A stretch of 9,349 nucleotides of DNA from Cellvibrionaceae bacterium (GCA_027012915.1 JALUYN010000519.1:1-9349); one strand, 5' to 3'. Positions 1-7,468 are shown, numbered from the stretch's first letter. The notes: generated from the letters alone by a model not told the origin. A program made the numbers and translations.

Positions 1-75
1 GATGCCATCGCTGATCAGGTCAAAGATCGCGCTGAGCGAGGCCTCCGTGATGTATGGGAGTGGGATGTATTTCAT
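1..75 (-). CDS. N-terminal start of a probable PAS-type signalling protein (partial, runs off left edge)
   Basis: A minus-strand ATG at 75-73 opens a frame that stays open to the window edge (25 codons). A good ribosome binding site (AGGA at 87-84) lies 8 bases before it. The peptide begins MKYIPLP and contains LSAIFDLISDGI. That stretch resembles the entry helix of PAS domains in bacterial sensor kinases and GGDEF proteins, where it is usually followed by WDWN. Third codon positions are strongly G/C rich, unlike the competing plus-strand frame over the same bases. It has the same orientation as the two genes to its right, about 110 bases downstream of the FFLEE gene stop. The PAS assignment is inferred from very little sequence. 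The plus-strand alternative, a gene tail ending at a TAA at 118-120, cannot be fully excluded. Confidence 0.45.
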   Translation of the reverse strand, partial: MKYIPLPYITEASLSAIFDLISDGI

Positions 76-80
76 TATTA

Positions 81-87
81 CCGTCCT
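81..87 (-). promoter_or_regulatory. Ribosome binding site for the left-edge partial gene
   Basis: On the minus strand the bases read AGGACGG, with the AGGA core at 87-84 and 8 bases to the ATG at 75-73. It is the main reason for preferring a minus-strand gene start here over a plus-strand gene tail. Confidence 0.45.
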
Positions 88-184
88 GGTAGAGCTGAAC
101 CCCGGATTTCAAACTACTAATCCTTATTGAATGAAGGGCTTAATCGTACCAGTAAGCTGTGACAGACGTCCTCACTATGACTAT

Positions 185-901
185 TTACGCGCCAGTAGCG
201 GCGGATTTTGTGGATGGTGAATAGGTAGTGAAGGGATTGGTGTTCTGCTGAAACAGAGCGGCGTAAATTTGTTGCTCATGTTCGAGCAGTTCTTCGATCA
301 GATCACAGGGGGCTTCGACGGCGCGCATGGCATCGAAACCCTGGGCAATCAGTCGATACAGTGAGCCCAATCCACCCAATTTAGCGGGGTACTTGGCCAG
401 TTTGAAAGCGCTGTAAACAAAGCTGTCGTCAACGCAGTCCCGGGCTTCGCGAGCGAATTCGTAGAGTAACTCCAGCTGTCGCTGCCGCAGTTGAGGGTTT
501 TCCCGGGCAAAGGCTTTGGCGTAGTTGTCTGCATTGACCGCTTCAACCTGCAGATCTTCAAACAGCGTGCGCGTGATGGATTCGTCCAGCTCGGCATTCA
601 GGGCGTTAAATTCGATGGCAATGTGTATCAGTTGCAGATCGGTAAACAGCTTATCCACCAATTTGGCGGTTTTGGTGAGCTTGCGAGCCAGGTGGGTCAG
701 ATCGACACCGCGATATACCTCGTCGAGAAAAAAGTGGACCAGTTGCGCTTGTGAGGGCGAGGCCATCAATTCCTGATAGGTCTCGCTCAGTCGTTGGTGC
801 TGCCATTGCTGCACTTGATTCAACTGTTTGGCAAAACCCTCATCCCGGTAGCGCCGCAGCGCCAGACAGCGTTCGATATTGGCGACTATGCCGTCGATCA
901 T
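185..901 (-). CDS. FFLEE-motif protein of unknown function
   Basis: This is a 238-residue, largely helical soluble protein with no signal peptide or membrane segment. Near residues 57-63 it carries FFLDEVY, a variant of the FFLEE(Y) signature that names a proteobacterial family without a known biochemical role. The N-terminal 40 residues are rich in Gln, Arg and Glu (QLNQVQQWQHQRL) and probably helical. The C-terminal 20 residues are low-complexity Ser/Thr/Ala and probably disordered. Its ATG overlaps the stop of the upstream acetyl-CoA hydrolase/transferase gene (ATGA, 901-898), so the two are almost certainly co-transcribed and translationally coupled. The stop is TAA at 187-185, and no clear terminator follows. 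Family recognition rests on the motif and overall look. No function should be assumed beyond a link to the CoA enzyme suggested by the overlap. Confidence 0.85.
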   Translation of the reverse strand: MIDGIVANIERCLALRRYRDEGFAKQLNQVQQWQHQRLSETYQELMASPSQAQLVHFFLDEVYRGVDLTHLARKLTKTAKLVDKLFTDLQLIHIAIEFNALNAELDESITRTLFEDLQVEAVNADNYAKAFARENPQLRQRQLELLYEFAREARDCVDDSFVYSAFKLAKYPAKLGGLGSLYRLIAQGFDAMRAVEAPCDLIEELLEHEQQIYAALFQQNTNPFTTYSPSTKSAATGA

Positions 902-3075
902 GCGCGCTGTTCCAGCAGCCCCGCTTGATCCAAAGCGCCAATCAGTGCCAGGCGCTCCAATTTGTGGCTGAGCCCCTCTGTCTGAACCAAATCCATACGC
1001 TCCAGGAAAGGTTGGGCATTAGTGCCCCGGTACTGGTATCCGCGCCAGATCAGCTTAAACAAATGCGTTTTCGAGGGTTTAGCCGCCGCCAGAATTTTAA
1101 GGGCGGCGCCGAGTTGTTGTTCCAGAGGGGTGAAATCACTGCCAAAGGGAAATGACGGGAAGTCTCCCTGGGCGTTAATGGTCTGCCAGGCCTGTTGCAG
1201 GCGTTCTGGGGTGTTGTGTCGGTGTATTTCCGGAATCTGGTAGTCGGTTTCCAGTTTGCCGTCCGCCTTGGCCTGAGCCATCAGTTCTGCCTGGAAACGG
1301 GAGTCGGTAATGTTGAGCATGGCTTTGATCACATCGGCGTCGCACTTGCCCCTTACATCGGCAATACCGTACTCGGTGATGTATATATCCCGAAGATGTC
1401 GGGGAATAGTCACATGGCCGTAGTGAGGCACAATATTGGAGGTGACCACGCCGTCTTTCTCACGGGTAGCTTTGACCATCAGAATCGAGCGGCCATCGTC
1501 CAGCTCGTGTGCCTGGGACACAAAGTTGTACTGCCCGCCTACGCCACTCACTACCTGGCCGTTTTCCAGAGCATCGGACGTTGCCGCACCGAGTAAACTC
1601 ACCATAAAGGCGGTGTTGATAAAACGGCCGTGTTGGCGCTGGGCACGCTTGAGCATCTCATCGTCGTAGAGATGATTCATGTAGCGGATGTCAGTCATAT
1701 TGATGCCGCGCTGCTCCCTCTCCGATAACTGTCGCAGCTCTTCGTAGAACTGACCGGGGCCAAGGAAAAAACCGCCGTGCATAAAGGTGCTCTTGAGTTT
1801 TTCGCAGAGGCCGTTGGCCAGGAGATCGTTCAGCAATTCATTGTTATTGAGATCTGCGCTGGGCCAGTGTTTGTCGGCGATGTGCAAACCATCGTCCCAG
1901 CGACAGTGCTGATTGAGAATACCCAAATCTCTCAGGCGCCTTAATTCAGTCGCATCGAGATGAGAGTTAACAACACCATCGCTAATCCACTGCTGGAAGA
2001 TTGCGGGTGTCAGGGTAAGGGCGCCATCGTTGCGGTCTGCCTCTGGGTGGCTGTTGGCCCACTGTTGCAGTCGCAGATCCTGATAGACGTGCTTTTTTAA
2101 AACACCGGCTTTCATCAAATACAGGAAACCGTCCACAAACATCTCGCTGCTGCCATAGATGCCTTGCTGAAAGGTATTTTCATCGCCCAGATCCAGAGTT
2201 TCGGGGGCGAATCGCTCTGCGGTATTCAACTGCTGCATCGCTGTCTGATAGCTGCTGTTGTTGAGGTGGCGCAGTCGCAGGCTCGAAGCCACCGCATCGC
2301 CTAGAGCGCCAATGCCGATTTGCAGGGTGCCACCATCGGGAACCAGGCGACTGGCGTGCAGGCCGATCATATAGTCAGTCATGGCGACTGGCATGCTTGG
2401 TGGGGCAAACAGTCGGGTGTCGTTGTCCGGGTTGTCGAGTACCAGATCGAAGGTGTTCAGCGGGGTTTCCGCGTCATTTTCCATATAAGGCAATTGCCGA
2501 TGCACCTGACCCACCAGCATAGGTGGGGTCAACCCTTGAGCTTTCGCCTGGCCAATGGCGTTGAGTGTCACTTCCGGATTGCAGCCCATGGAAATACGGT
2601 TTCGGTCATCGCCGCGCACGGCGACAATCTGTGCCACCACGTTGATGCCGTGTTTCATGGTGTCCCGGGCAGCGTGGGTATAGTTTGCAGAAATATAGTT
2701 TTGTTGAACACAGGCCTCGCCGATAAAACCTCCGGACTTGACGAAGAACTCGTGCACTTTGATATTGTCGGGAACTGTGCCAGCGCGGATGTCAGCCATA
2801 TAGTCCATAGCCACAAAATCGCCGAAGATGCGCTCAAAAATGGGCCCCAGAAAGGCCTTTTGTAACCCGGAGCCCGGGCTCGGGCGTTCCAGCGTCAAGG
2901 CTGTAAACAGCGTCAATTTCAGAGAGGGATCACCCTTGACTCGCTGGTACAGGGCATTGATCAGTTGTGCGGGTTTACCGAGACCCAGCGGTGTGAACAT
3001 TTTGATGTGAGGGGCACAGCGGTCGATAATCTGATTGACGGCATCGTCTGCCGAAGCGGTAATCTGGTCTGGCAT
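898..3075 (-). CDS. Acetyl-CoA hydrolase/transferase family protein (class I CoA-transferase fold)
   Basis: This 725-residue cytoplasmic enzyme is expected to hydrolyse acetyl-CoA or move CoA between short carboxylic acids, through a glutamyl-CoA thioester in the CoA-transferase family. Visible marks are the glycine-rich GIGALGDAV at about 254-262 and IYGSSEMFVDG at 306-316, where Glu311 sits in the place of the catalytic glutamate. The C-terminal hydrolase domain shows SGVGGQYNF at about 510-518 and TEYGIADVRGK at 567-577, the most diagnostic signature. It is much longer than Cat1-type enzymes (about 500 residues). The extra length lies mainly between the SEMFVDG segment and the C-terminal domain (about 320-470) and in a tail after about 620. 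The ATG at 3075-3073 has a weak AGAGAG-type ribosome site upstream. It is the first gene of a minus-strand operon and overlaps the FFLEE gene by 4 bases. The acyl substrate cannot be read from the sequence. Confidence 0.93.
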   Translation of the reverse strand: MPDQITASADDAVNQIIDRCAPHIKMFTPLGLGKPAQLINALYQRVKGDPSLKLTLFTALTLERPSPGSGLQKAFLGPIFERIFGDFVAMDYMADIRAGTVPDNIKVHEFFVKSGGFIGEACVQQNYISANYTHAARDTMKHGINVVAQIVAVRGDDRNRISMGCNPEVTLNAIGQAKAQGLTPPMLVGQVHRQLPYMENDAETPLNTFDLVLDNPDNDTRLFAPPSMPVAMTDYMIGLHASRLVPDGGTLQIGIGALGDAVASSLRLRHLNNSSYQTAMQQLNTAERFAPETLDLGDENTFQQGIYGSSEMFVDGFLYLMKAGVLKKHVYQDLRLQQWANSHPEADRNDGALTLTPAIFQQWISDGVVNSHLDATELRRLRDLGILNQHCRWDDGLHIADKHWPSADLNNNELLNDLLANGLCEKLKSTFMHGGFFLGPGQFYEELRQLSEREQRGINMTDIRYMNHLYDDEMLKRAQRQHGRFINTAFMVSLLGAATSDALENGQVVSGVGGQYNFVSQAHELDDGRSILMVKATREKDGVVTSNIVPHYGHVTIPRHLRDIYITEYGIADVRGKCDADVIKAMLNITDSRFQAELMAQAKADGKLETDYQIPEIHRHNTPERLQQAWQTINAQGDFPSFPFGSDFTPLEQQLGAALKILAAAKPSKTHLFKLIWRGYQYRGTNAQPFLERMDLVQTEGLSHKLERLALIGALDQAGLLEQRA

Positions 3076-3159
3076 AAAGGCTCTCTGTGTAATGGCGCGG
3101 GCTCGGTACGCTATTTATTATTATTTCCAATGCTCGATCATAATTCCCCTGAGCGGCCA

Positions 3160-3189
3160 ATAAAAGTCTATCAGTGAAAGCGGTATCAA
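3160..3189 (-). promoter_or_regulatory. Candidate sigma70 promoter for the acetyl-CoA hydrolase operon
   Basis: On the minus strand a TTGATA (3189-3184, 5 of 6 matches to the -35 consensus) is followed after 18 bases by TTTTAT (3165-3160, 4 of 6 matches to the -10). It lies in the 183-base divergent region 3076-3258 and would give a leader of roughly 75-80 bases before the ATG at 3075. I found no equally good plus-strand promoter for the kinase gene in this region. The candidate rests on consensus matching by eye only. Confidence 0.35.
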
Positions 3190-3258
3190 TCCGCGCCCTG
3201 TGGTAAGGTGCGCACTGTATTTTTGGCCCGCCAAATAAGGCTTTCAAGCAGTATTTTC

Positions 3259-4629
3259 ATGAAGAAATCCGATTCCGATATCAAGCGCATTAAAACCGGC
3301 AAACTGGAGCGTCGTCTGAGTCTGGCGACAATGGGTGTTAAGACGGGTACTCGCACCGCCACTCAGCTTTGGGGCGGGCTTCTGAAATCCAAAGAAAAGC
3401 GTCAGCAGCATCGCAGAGAAGTGATTGCTCACAACGCCAATAAGCTCGTTGAAGAGCTGGGTAAGCTCAAAGGTGGAGTGGTGAAGGTGGGGCAGGTCAT
3501 GGCCCTCTATGGTGACTACGTGCTGCCCGATGAGGTGGCCAATGCGTTTCGGAAACTCGAAGAGCAAACCCACCCGGTACAGTGGTCGGTTATCGAGTCG
3601 GTTCTGGTTGAGCAATTGGGCGAATCCAACATGCGGGAATTGAAGGTCGATGAACGTCCTCTGGGGGCGGCCTCCTTGAGTCAGGTACACCGCGCTACGT
3701 TGGACGACCGTGAACTGTGCCTGAAGGTTCAGTACCCGGGCGTGGCCGATGCCATAGACACCGATTTGGACGCGGTGACCCAGATGTTGCGTGTGGCCCG
3801 ATTGGTGAAAATGGGGGACGAGTTTGAAGCCTGGCTCGAAGAGATTCGTCGGGTGCTGCATCGCGAGGTGGATTATGTGCTGGAGGCGGAAACCACCCAG
3901 CGCTTCGCTGAACGCCTGCGTGACGATTCGGTACTCAAAGTGCCGGAAGTTGTCCCCGAGTTCTGCACCGCTACGGTATTGGCTGAGACCTATGAGCCAG
4001 GTTATGCGTTTAACTCACCACAGGTACAGGCGTTGTCCCAGGCTCGCCGCAATCGCATCGCTGAAGCTTTTCTGGAACTGTTTTTCCGCGAAGTATTTGA
4101 GTGGGAAGAGCTGCAAACGGACCCGAATTTTGGGAATTACCGGGTGCAGATCGACCCCGAGGGCGAAGATGATAAATTGGTGCTGCTGGATTTCGGCGCC
4201 GTGTGTAGCTACCCCAGCGCCTTTTTTGAACCGTTGAAAACCATGATTCGCGGAGCCTTCCACCGCGACGAGCAGGAAATCATCGACGGTATTCTGACAA
4301 TGCAGCTGCTGAGCGAAGACAGCGCCGTCTCCGCACAGCAGGGCTTCGCCCGCTTGCTGATCCAGATTATTGAGCCTCTTAACTTTGTTGCCGAGGAGCT
4401 GCAGCACGGATGCCTCACCGACAGTGGCGAGTACCGTTGGGCTCACAGCAAATTGCCCAAGCGTGCAGCAAAGTTGGGAGCCAAGTCTGCCTTTGACAAA
4501 GATTTTGAAATGCCTCCGAAGGAGTTTGCCTTTATCAGCCGCAAACTCTTGGGGGTGTACAACGTGCTGTCGACCCTCGACGCCGAATTGAAACCACCTG
4601 CGTGGTTGTCGGGTTACGTAGACCGATAA
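3259..4629 (+). CDS. ABC1/AarF/COQ8-family atypical protein kinase-like protein
   Basis: This is a 456-residue member of the ABC1 (UbiB/COQ8/ADCK) kinase-like family, which supports ubiquinone and lipid metabolism by an ATP-dependent mechanism. Family marks in order are: KVGQ at 76-79 (the KxGQ motif); an A-rich loop variant LGAASLSQVHRA at 135-146; the ATP-site Lys156 in LKVQYPG; EVDYVLEAE at 203-211; QTDPNFGN at 286-293 with catalytic-type Asp288 and metal-binding Asn293; and DFG at 311-313. Several blocks (KVQYPGVADAIDTDL, LQTDPNFGN, LLDFGA) resemble eukaryotic COQ8A/ADCK3 more than E. coli UbiB. The C-terminal membrane helices of UbiB are absent. I chose the ATG at 3259 because it begins the family-typical basic N-terminus. 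A GTG at 3208 would add 17 residues; neither start has a strong ribosome site. plsB follows after 27 bases. The family is certain, the substrate unknown. Confidence 0.92.
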   Translation: MKKSDSDIKRIKTGKLERRLSLATMGVKTGTRTATQLWGGLLKSKEKRQQHRREVIAHNANKLVEELGKLKGGVVKVGQVMALYGDYVLPDEVANAFRKLEEQTHPVQWSVIESVLVEQLGESNMRELKVDERPLGAASLSQVHRATLDDRELCLKVQYPGVADAIDTDLDAVTQMLRVARLVKMGDEFEAWLEEIRRVLHREVDYVLEAETTQRFAERLRDDSVLKVPEVVPEFCTATVLAETYEPGYAFNSPQVQALSQARRNRIAEAFLELFFREVFEWEELQTDPNFGNYRVQIDPEGEDDKLVLLDFGAVCSYPSAFFEPLKTMIRGAFHRDEQEIIDGILTMQLLSEDSAVSAQQGFARLLIQIIEPLNFVAEELQHGCLTDSGEYRWAHSKLPKRAAKLGAKSAFDKDFEMPPKEFAFISRKLLGVYNVLSTLDAELKPPAWLSGYVDR

Positions 4630-4644
4630 TCGCCTGTCTGATTA

Positions 4645-4650
4645 AAAGAG
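4645..4650 (+). promoter_or_regulatory. Ribosome binding site of plsB
   Basis: The purine run AAAGAG lies 6 bases before the ATG at 4657 in the short gap after the kinase stop. It supports that start, which also gives the N-terminus expected for PlsB. Confidence 0.5.
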
Positions 4651-4656
4651 ACCATT

Positions 4657-7125
4657 ATGAATCTGATTCGAGATGCCATCAGCCGACTGCTGCAGAGCAT
4701 TATGTTCTGGTGGGTACGGGTGGGGGACAATCCCCATCACACCGACTTGCCGCGCTTGCGAAGTGCTTCTGAAAAAGGGCAGCAGCTAATTTATGTGCTC
4801 GAGCACTATTCGCTAGCCGACAAGCTGGTGTTGGATCGTCAGTGTCGCAAGCTGGACCTTCCCCAGGTGTTGCCACGCATTGGCGATGGCAAACTGGAGG
4901 GGCGACAGCCTTTGATAACAGTGCGACAGCATCGCAAATTGTTCGGCGGTGAAAAGAACTACCTCGAGGAAGGTGCCGAAGCATTGCTCGGTTTTCTGGA
5001 TGCAAACGCCGACCAGGATGTCCTGCTGGTCCCTGTCGCGCTCTATTGGGGCCGGGCCGCGGAAAATCACACCAACCCCATTAAAGCGCTGCTGAGTTCC
5101 AACTGGACAATGGTAGGGCGCTTCAAGAAGTTCCTGACAGTCTTGATCAACGGTCGCAATACTTACTTTGAAATCAACGATCCACTGTCGCTGCGCGAGC
5201 TGCTGGATAAAGAGGGCGACGAGCAAGAACCCAAAACGGTAGCGATCAAGAAGCTGTCTCGTCTGTTGAAAGTACACTTCCGACGCGTGCGCTCTGCGGT
5301 TATTGGTCCGGATATGTCTCACCGCCGTTTGCTGGTGGGTAAAGTGATGAACTCCGACTACGTGCGCAGTGCTATTACTGAGCGGGCGCAGTCAGAAGGA
5401 ATTTCGGAAGCCGAAGCGCGCAAACAGGCGCAGAAAAATATCGATGCCATTGCCGCGGATCTCTCTAACAACAAGGTGCGTTTTCTTAGTGCCATCATGT
5501 CGTGGGTATGGAACAAGTTGTACCAGGGCATTGAGATGCAGGGTATTGAACCTGTACGCGAATTGGCGCGGGATTCAGTGCTGGTGTTCGCGCCCTGTCA
5601 CCGCAGTCACATCGATTACCTATTGCTGAGCTATCAGCTTTACCACAACGGACTCAATGTCCCTCATATTGTGGCCGGTGAAAATCTCGATATGCCGGTT
5701 GTAGGGCGTATTCTGCGCGGCTGCGGTGCGTTCTTTATTCGTCGCAGCTTTGCCGGCGATAAACTCTATACTGCGGTATTTAACGAATATCTGCACAGTA
5801 TTTTTACCAGTGGTTTTTCGGTGGAGTACTTTGTGGAGGGCGGGCGTTCGCGTACTGGTCGTATGCTTAAACCGGCGACCGGAACACTGGCGATGACGGT
5901 GCGCAGTCATTTGCGAGACAACAAAAAGCCGATTGTCATTGTGCCGGTGTATATCGGTTACGAAAAAGTTTTTGAAAGCGGCTCCTATCAGGGGGAACTG
6001 CGCGGTAAGACCAAGAAGAAAGAGAACCTCTTCGACCTGGCCAAGACAGTCAACAAGTTAAAAAACAACGGCCAGGTGTATCTGAATTTTGGTGAGGCGA
6101 TTCATCTCAATGACTATTTGGACCAGCAGCGCCCCAGCTGGCGTGAGCAAAATTATGGACCAGATTGCAAACCCGAGTGGTTGCCGGGTGTCGTGACCAA
6201 TCTTTCGACTGAGCTGGCTTCGCGAATCAACAATACCGCGGCTTTGAACCCCATTAATTTGGTGGCCACTGCAATGCTGGCAACACCGAGTCACGCTATT
6301 GATGGTAAGTTACTGGAGCGTCATTTGGCACTGTTGTTGCAGATTCAACAGGTTTATCCCTACAGCGCCAATCTGAGTCTGCCCAAAGGAACGCCAAAAG
6401 ACTGGATTGAGTACGCCTGTTCCATGGAATATCTAAGTCAGGTCCCTCAATCTCTGGGCGATATTTACGGGCTCAGCAGCAAAAGTGTCGTGGCGATCTC
6501 CTACTATCGCAATAACGTACAGCATCTGTTCGCGCTGCCTGCGTTGATTGCGGCTCTGGTAATTCAGGGGCGTGGTGTGACCCTTCAGGGCATCCAGCAG
6601 GGCGTACGACAGGTGTACCCGCATATTCAAAACGAGCTATTCTTATCTGTATCCGTTGATGAAGCAGTAGATCAGGTGGAAAACTGGCTAACCTTTTTTG
6701 CCGATCAGGGGTTGGTAAGTTGTGAAGCCGACCGCTGGCTGGCTCCGGATAAAGACAAGGTCACCCATCTGCAGTTGCAGTTGTTGGGCAATATTATGCT
6801 GCCTTCACTGGAGCGTTACTTTATTGGCCTCTCGGTGCTGGTGCGCCAGGGCAGCGGTTATTGTTCGGCTGAAGAGCTGGAATTGCAGTCTCAGCAGATG
6901 GCGCAGCGCCTGTCGCTACTGAATGGGCTGGATGCACCGGAGTTTTTTGACAAGACCCTGTTCCGTCGTTTTATTGAGTCTATGGAGCGCACTGGTGTAA
7001 TCAGAGTAAACTCTGAAGGCATGATTGAGTTTGAGGCATCGCTGAAGGCGGAACTGGACAGTGCCGACCGCGTAATGCCAGCGGAAGTGGTGTACAACGT
7101 ATTGCAGGTTTCAGACCTGCCCTAA
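4657..7125 (+). CDS. plsB: Glycerol-3-phosphate 1-O-acyltransferase PlsB
   Basis: PlsB transfers an acyl chain from acyl-ACP or acyl-CoA to position 1 of sn-glycerol-3-phosphate, giving lysophosphatidic acid, the first step of phospholipid synthesis at the inner membrane. At 822 residues it matches the E. coli enzyme (807). All four acyltransferase blocks are intact: CHRSHID at 314-320, giving the HX4D catalytic pair His315/Asp320; GAFFIRR at 357-363; FVEGGRSRTGR at 392-402, which binds the glycerol-3-phosphate phosphate; and IVPVYIGYE at 428-436. Other strongly PlsB-like stretches are SYYRNN near 615-620 and APEFFDK near 760-766. The N-terminus has an amphipathic, Trp-containing start typical of the family. 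It sits 27 bases after the ABC1 kinase gene and 20 bases before a small membrane protein gene, so operon transcription is likely. In E. coli plsB lies beside the ubiquinone genes ubiCA; here the neighbour is an ABC1-type protein instead. Confidence 0.98.
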   Translation: MNLIRDAISRLLQSIMFWWVRVGDNPHHTDLPRLRSASEKGQQLIYVLEHYSLADKLVLDRQCRKLDLPQVLPRIGDGKLEGRQPLITVRQHRKLFGGEKNYLEEGAEALLGFLDANADQDVLLVPVALYWGRAAENHTNPIKALLSSNWTMVGRFKKFLTVLINGRNTYFEINDPLSLRELLDKEGDEQEPKTVAIKKLSRLLKVHFRRVRSAVIGPDMSHRRLLVGKVMNSDYVRSAITERAQSEGISEAEARKQAQKNIDAIAADLSNNKVRFLSAIMSWVWNKLYQGIEMQGIEPVRELARDSVLVFAPCHRSHIDYLLLSYQLYHNGLNVPHIVAGENLDMPVVGRILRGCGAFFIRRSFAGDKLYTAVFNEYLHSIFTSGFSVEYFVEGGRSRTGRMLKPATGTLAMTVRSHLRDNKKPIVIVPVYIGYEKVFESGSYQGELRGKTKKKENLFDLAKTVNKLKNNGQVYLNFGEAIHLNDYLDQQRPSWREQNYGPDCKPEWLPGVVTNLSTELASRINNTAALNPINLVATAMLATPSHAIDGKLLERHLALLLQIQQVYPYSANLSLPKGTPKDWIEYACSMEYLSQVPQSLGDIYGLSSKSVVAISYYRNNVQHLFALPALIAALVIQGRGVTLQGIQQGVRQVYPHIQNELFLSVSVDEAVDQVENWLTFFADQGLVSCEADRWLAPDKDKVTHLQLQLLGNIMLPSLERYFIGLSVLVRQGSGYCSAEELELQSQQMAQRLSLLNGLDAPEFFDKTLFRRFIESMERTGVIRVNSEGMIEFEASLKAELDSADRVMPAEVVYNVLQVSDLP

Positions 7126-7131
7126 AATAAT

Positions 7132-7139
7132 AAAGAGGG
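7132..7139 (+). promoter_or_regulatory. Ribosome binding site of the small membrane protein gene
   Basis: AAAGAGGG ends 6 bases before the ATG at 7146, within the 20-base gap after plsB. It is the strongest ribosome site in the plus-strand cluster and shows that the 106-residue gene is really translated from this start. Confidence 0.65.
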
Positions 7140-7145
7140 CTCGCT

Positions 7146-7466
7146 ATGGGCGTAACCTTTCTGCAGATTGTATTAACGGCCATCGCCTCTGCGTTGGTGA
7201 CTCTGACTGTGAGCTACTGGGTGGTCAAGCGTATTTGGCTACCGGCAATGCGCGAAGAAATTGATCGCGAGTTCGACGAAAAGCTGCAAGTGGCGGTGTC
7301 GACTCTTTCCGAAGAAGTGCGCGAGTCCGTGCGCCAGGGAGTATTGCAGGCTGTGACTGAAATTCCCTCTGCTGAAACGCTCAAGGGCACCACGCAAACC
7401 ATGGCCAAGGCGGGCGTTGAAATAATGGGTATGGGGCTGGATGTTATGCGTGGCAAGAAGCGCTAG
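7146..7466 (+). CDS. Small single-pass membrane protein of unknown function
   Basis: This is a 106-residue protein that I do not recognise. Residues 4-27 are strongly hydrophobic (LQIVLTAIASALVTLTVSYWVV) and form one membrane helix or uncleaved anchor. A basic KR follows at 28-29, predicting an N-out, C-in orientation. Residues 34-72 are charged and probably a long amphipathic or coiled-coil helix (MREEIDREFDEKL, SEEVRESVRQGV). A second helical stretch rich in Met and Gly follows (MAKAGVEIMGMGLDVM), ending in a basic GKKR tail. An excellent ribosome site and the tight packing between plsB (20 bases) and the LOG gene (2 bases) argue for a real gene co-expressed with both. A role as a membrane tether or partner of a neighbour is possible but is inference from position only. 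Confidence 0.85.
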   Translation: MGVTFLQIVLTAIASALVTLTVSYWVVKRIWLPAMREEIDREFDEKLQVAVSTLSEEVRESVRQGVLQAVTEIPSAETLKGTTQTMAKAGVEIMGMGLDVMRGKKR

Positions 7467-7468
7467 AC

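Noticed and set aside
1..120. Plus-strand gene tail in frame 1 ending at TAA 118-120
   Set aside because: The translation (ending RAEPRISNY) is not recognisable and its third positions are not G/C biased. The minus-strand start over the same bases has a good ribosome site and a PAS-like sequence, so it is preferred, though not with certainty.
137..158. Inverted repeat GCTTA/TAAGC as a terminator of the minus-strand operon
   Set aside because: The stem has only 5 pairs with a 10-base loop, and no T-run follows on the minus strand.
2320..2865. 181-codon plus-strand open frame inside the acetyl-CoA hydrolase gene
   Set aside because: Opposite a well-supported enzyme gene; the translation shows no family signature.
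3208..3258. GTG start at 3208 for the ABC1 kinase
   Set aside because: The extra 17 residues do not resemble the family's N-terminus, whereas the ATG at 3259 begins the typical basic KKSDSDIKRIKTGKLERR region. The choice is not backed by a strong ribosome site at either position.
3244..3861. 205-codon minus-strand open frame opposite the ABC1 kinase
   Set aside because: It lies wholly antisense to a gene with intact family motifs, and its translation is His/Gln-rich without any recognisable domain, as expected for a shadow frame.
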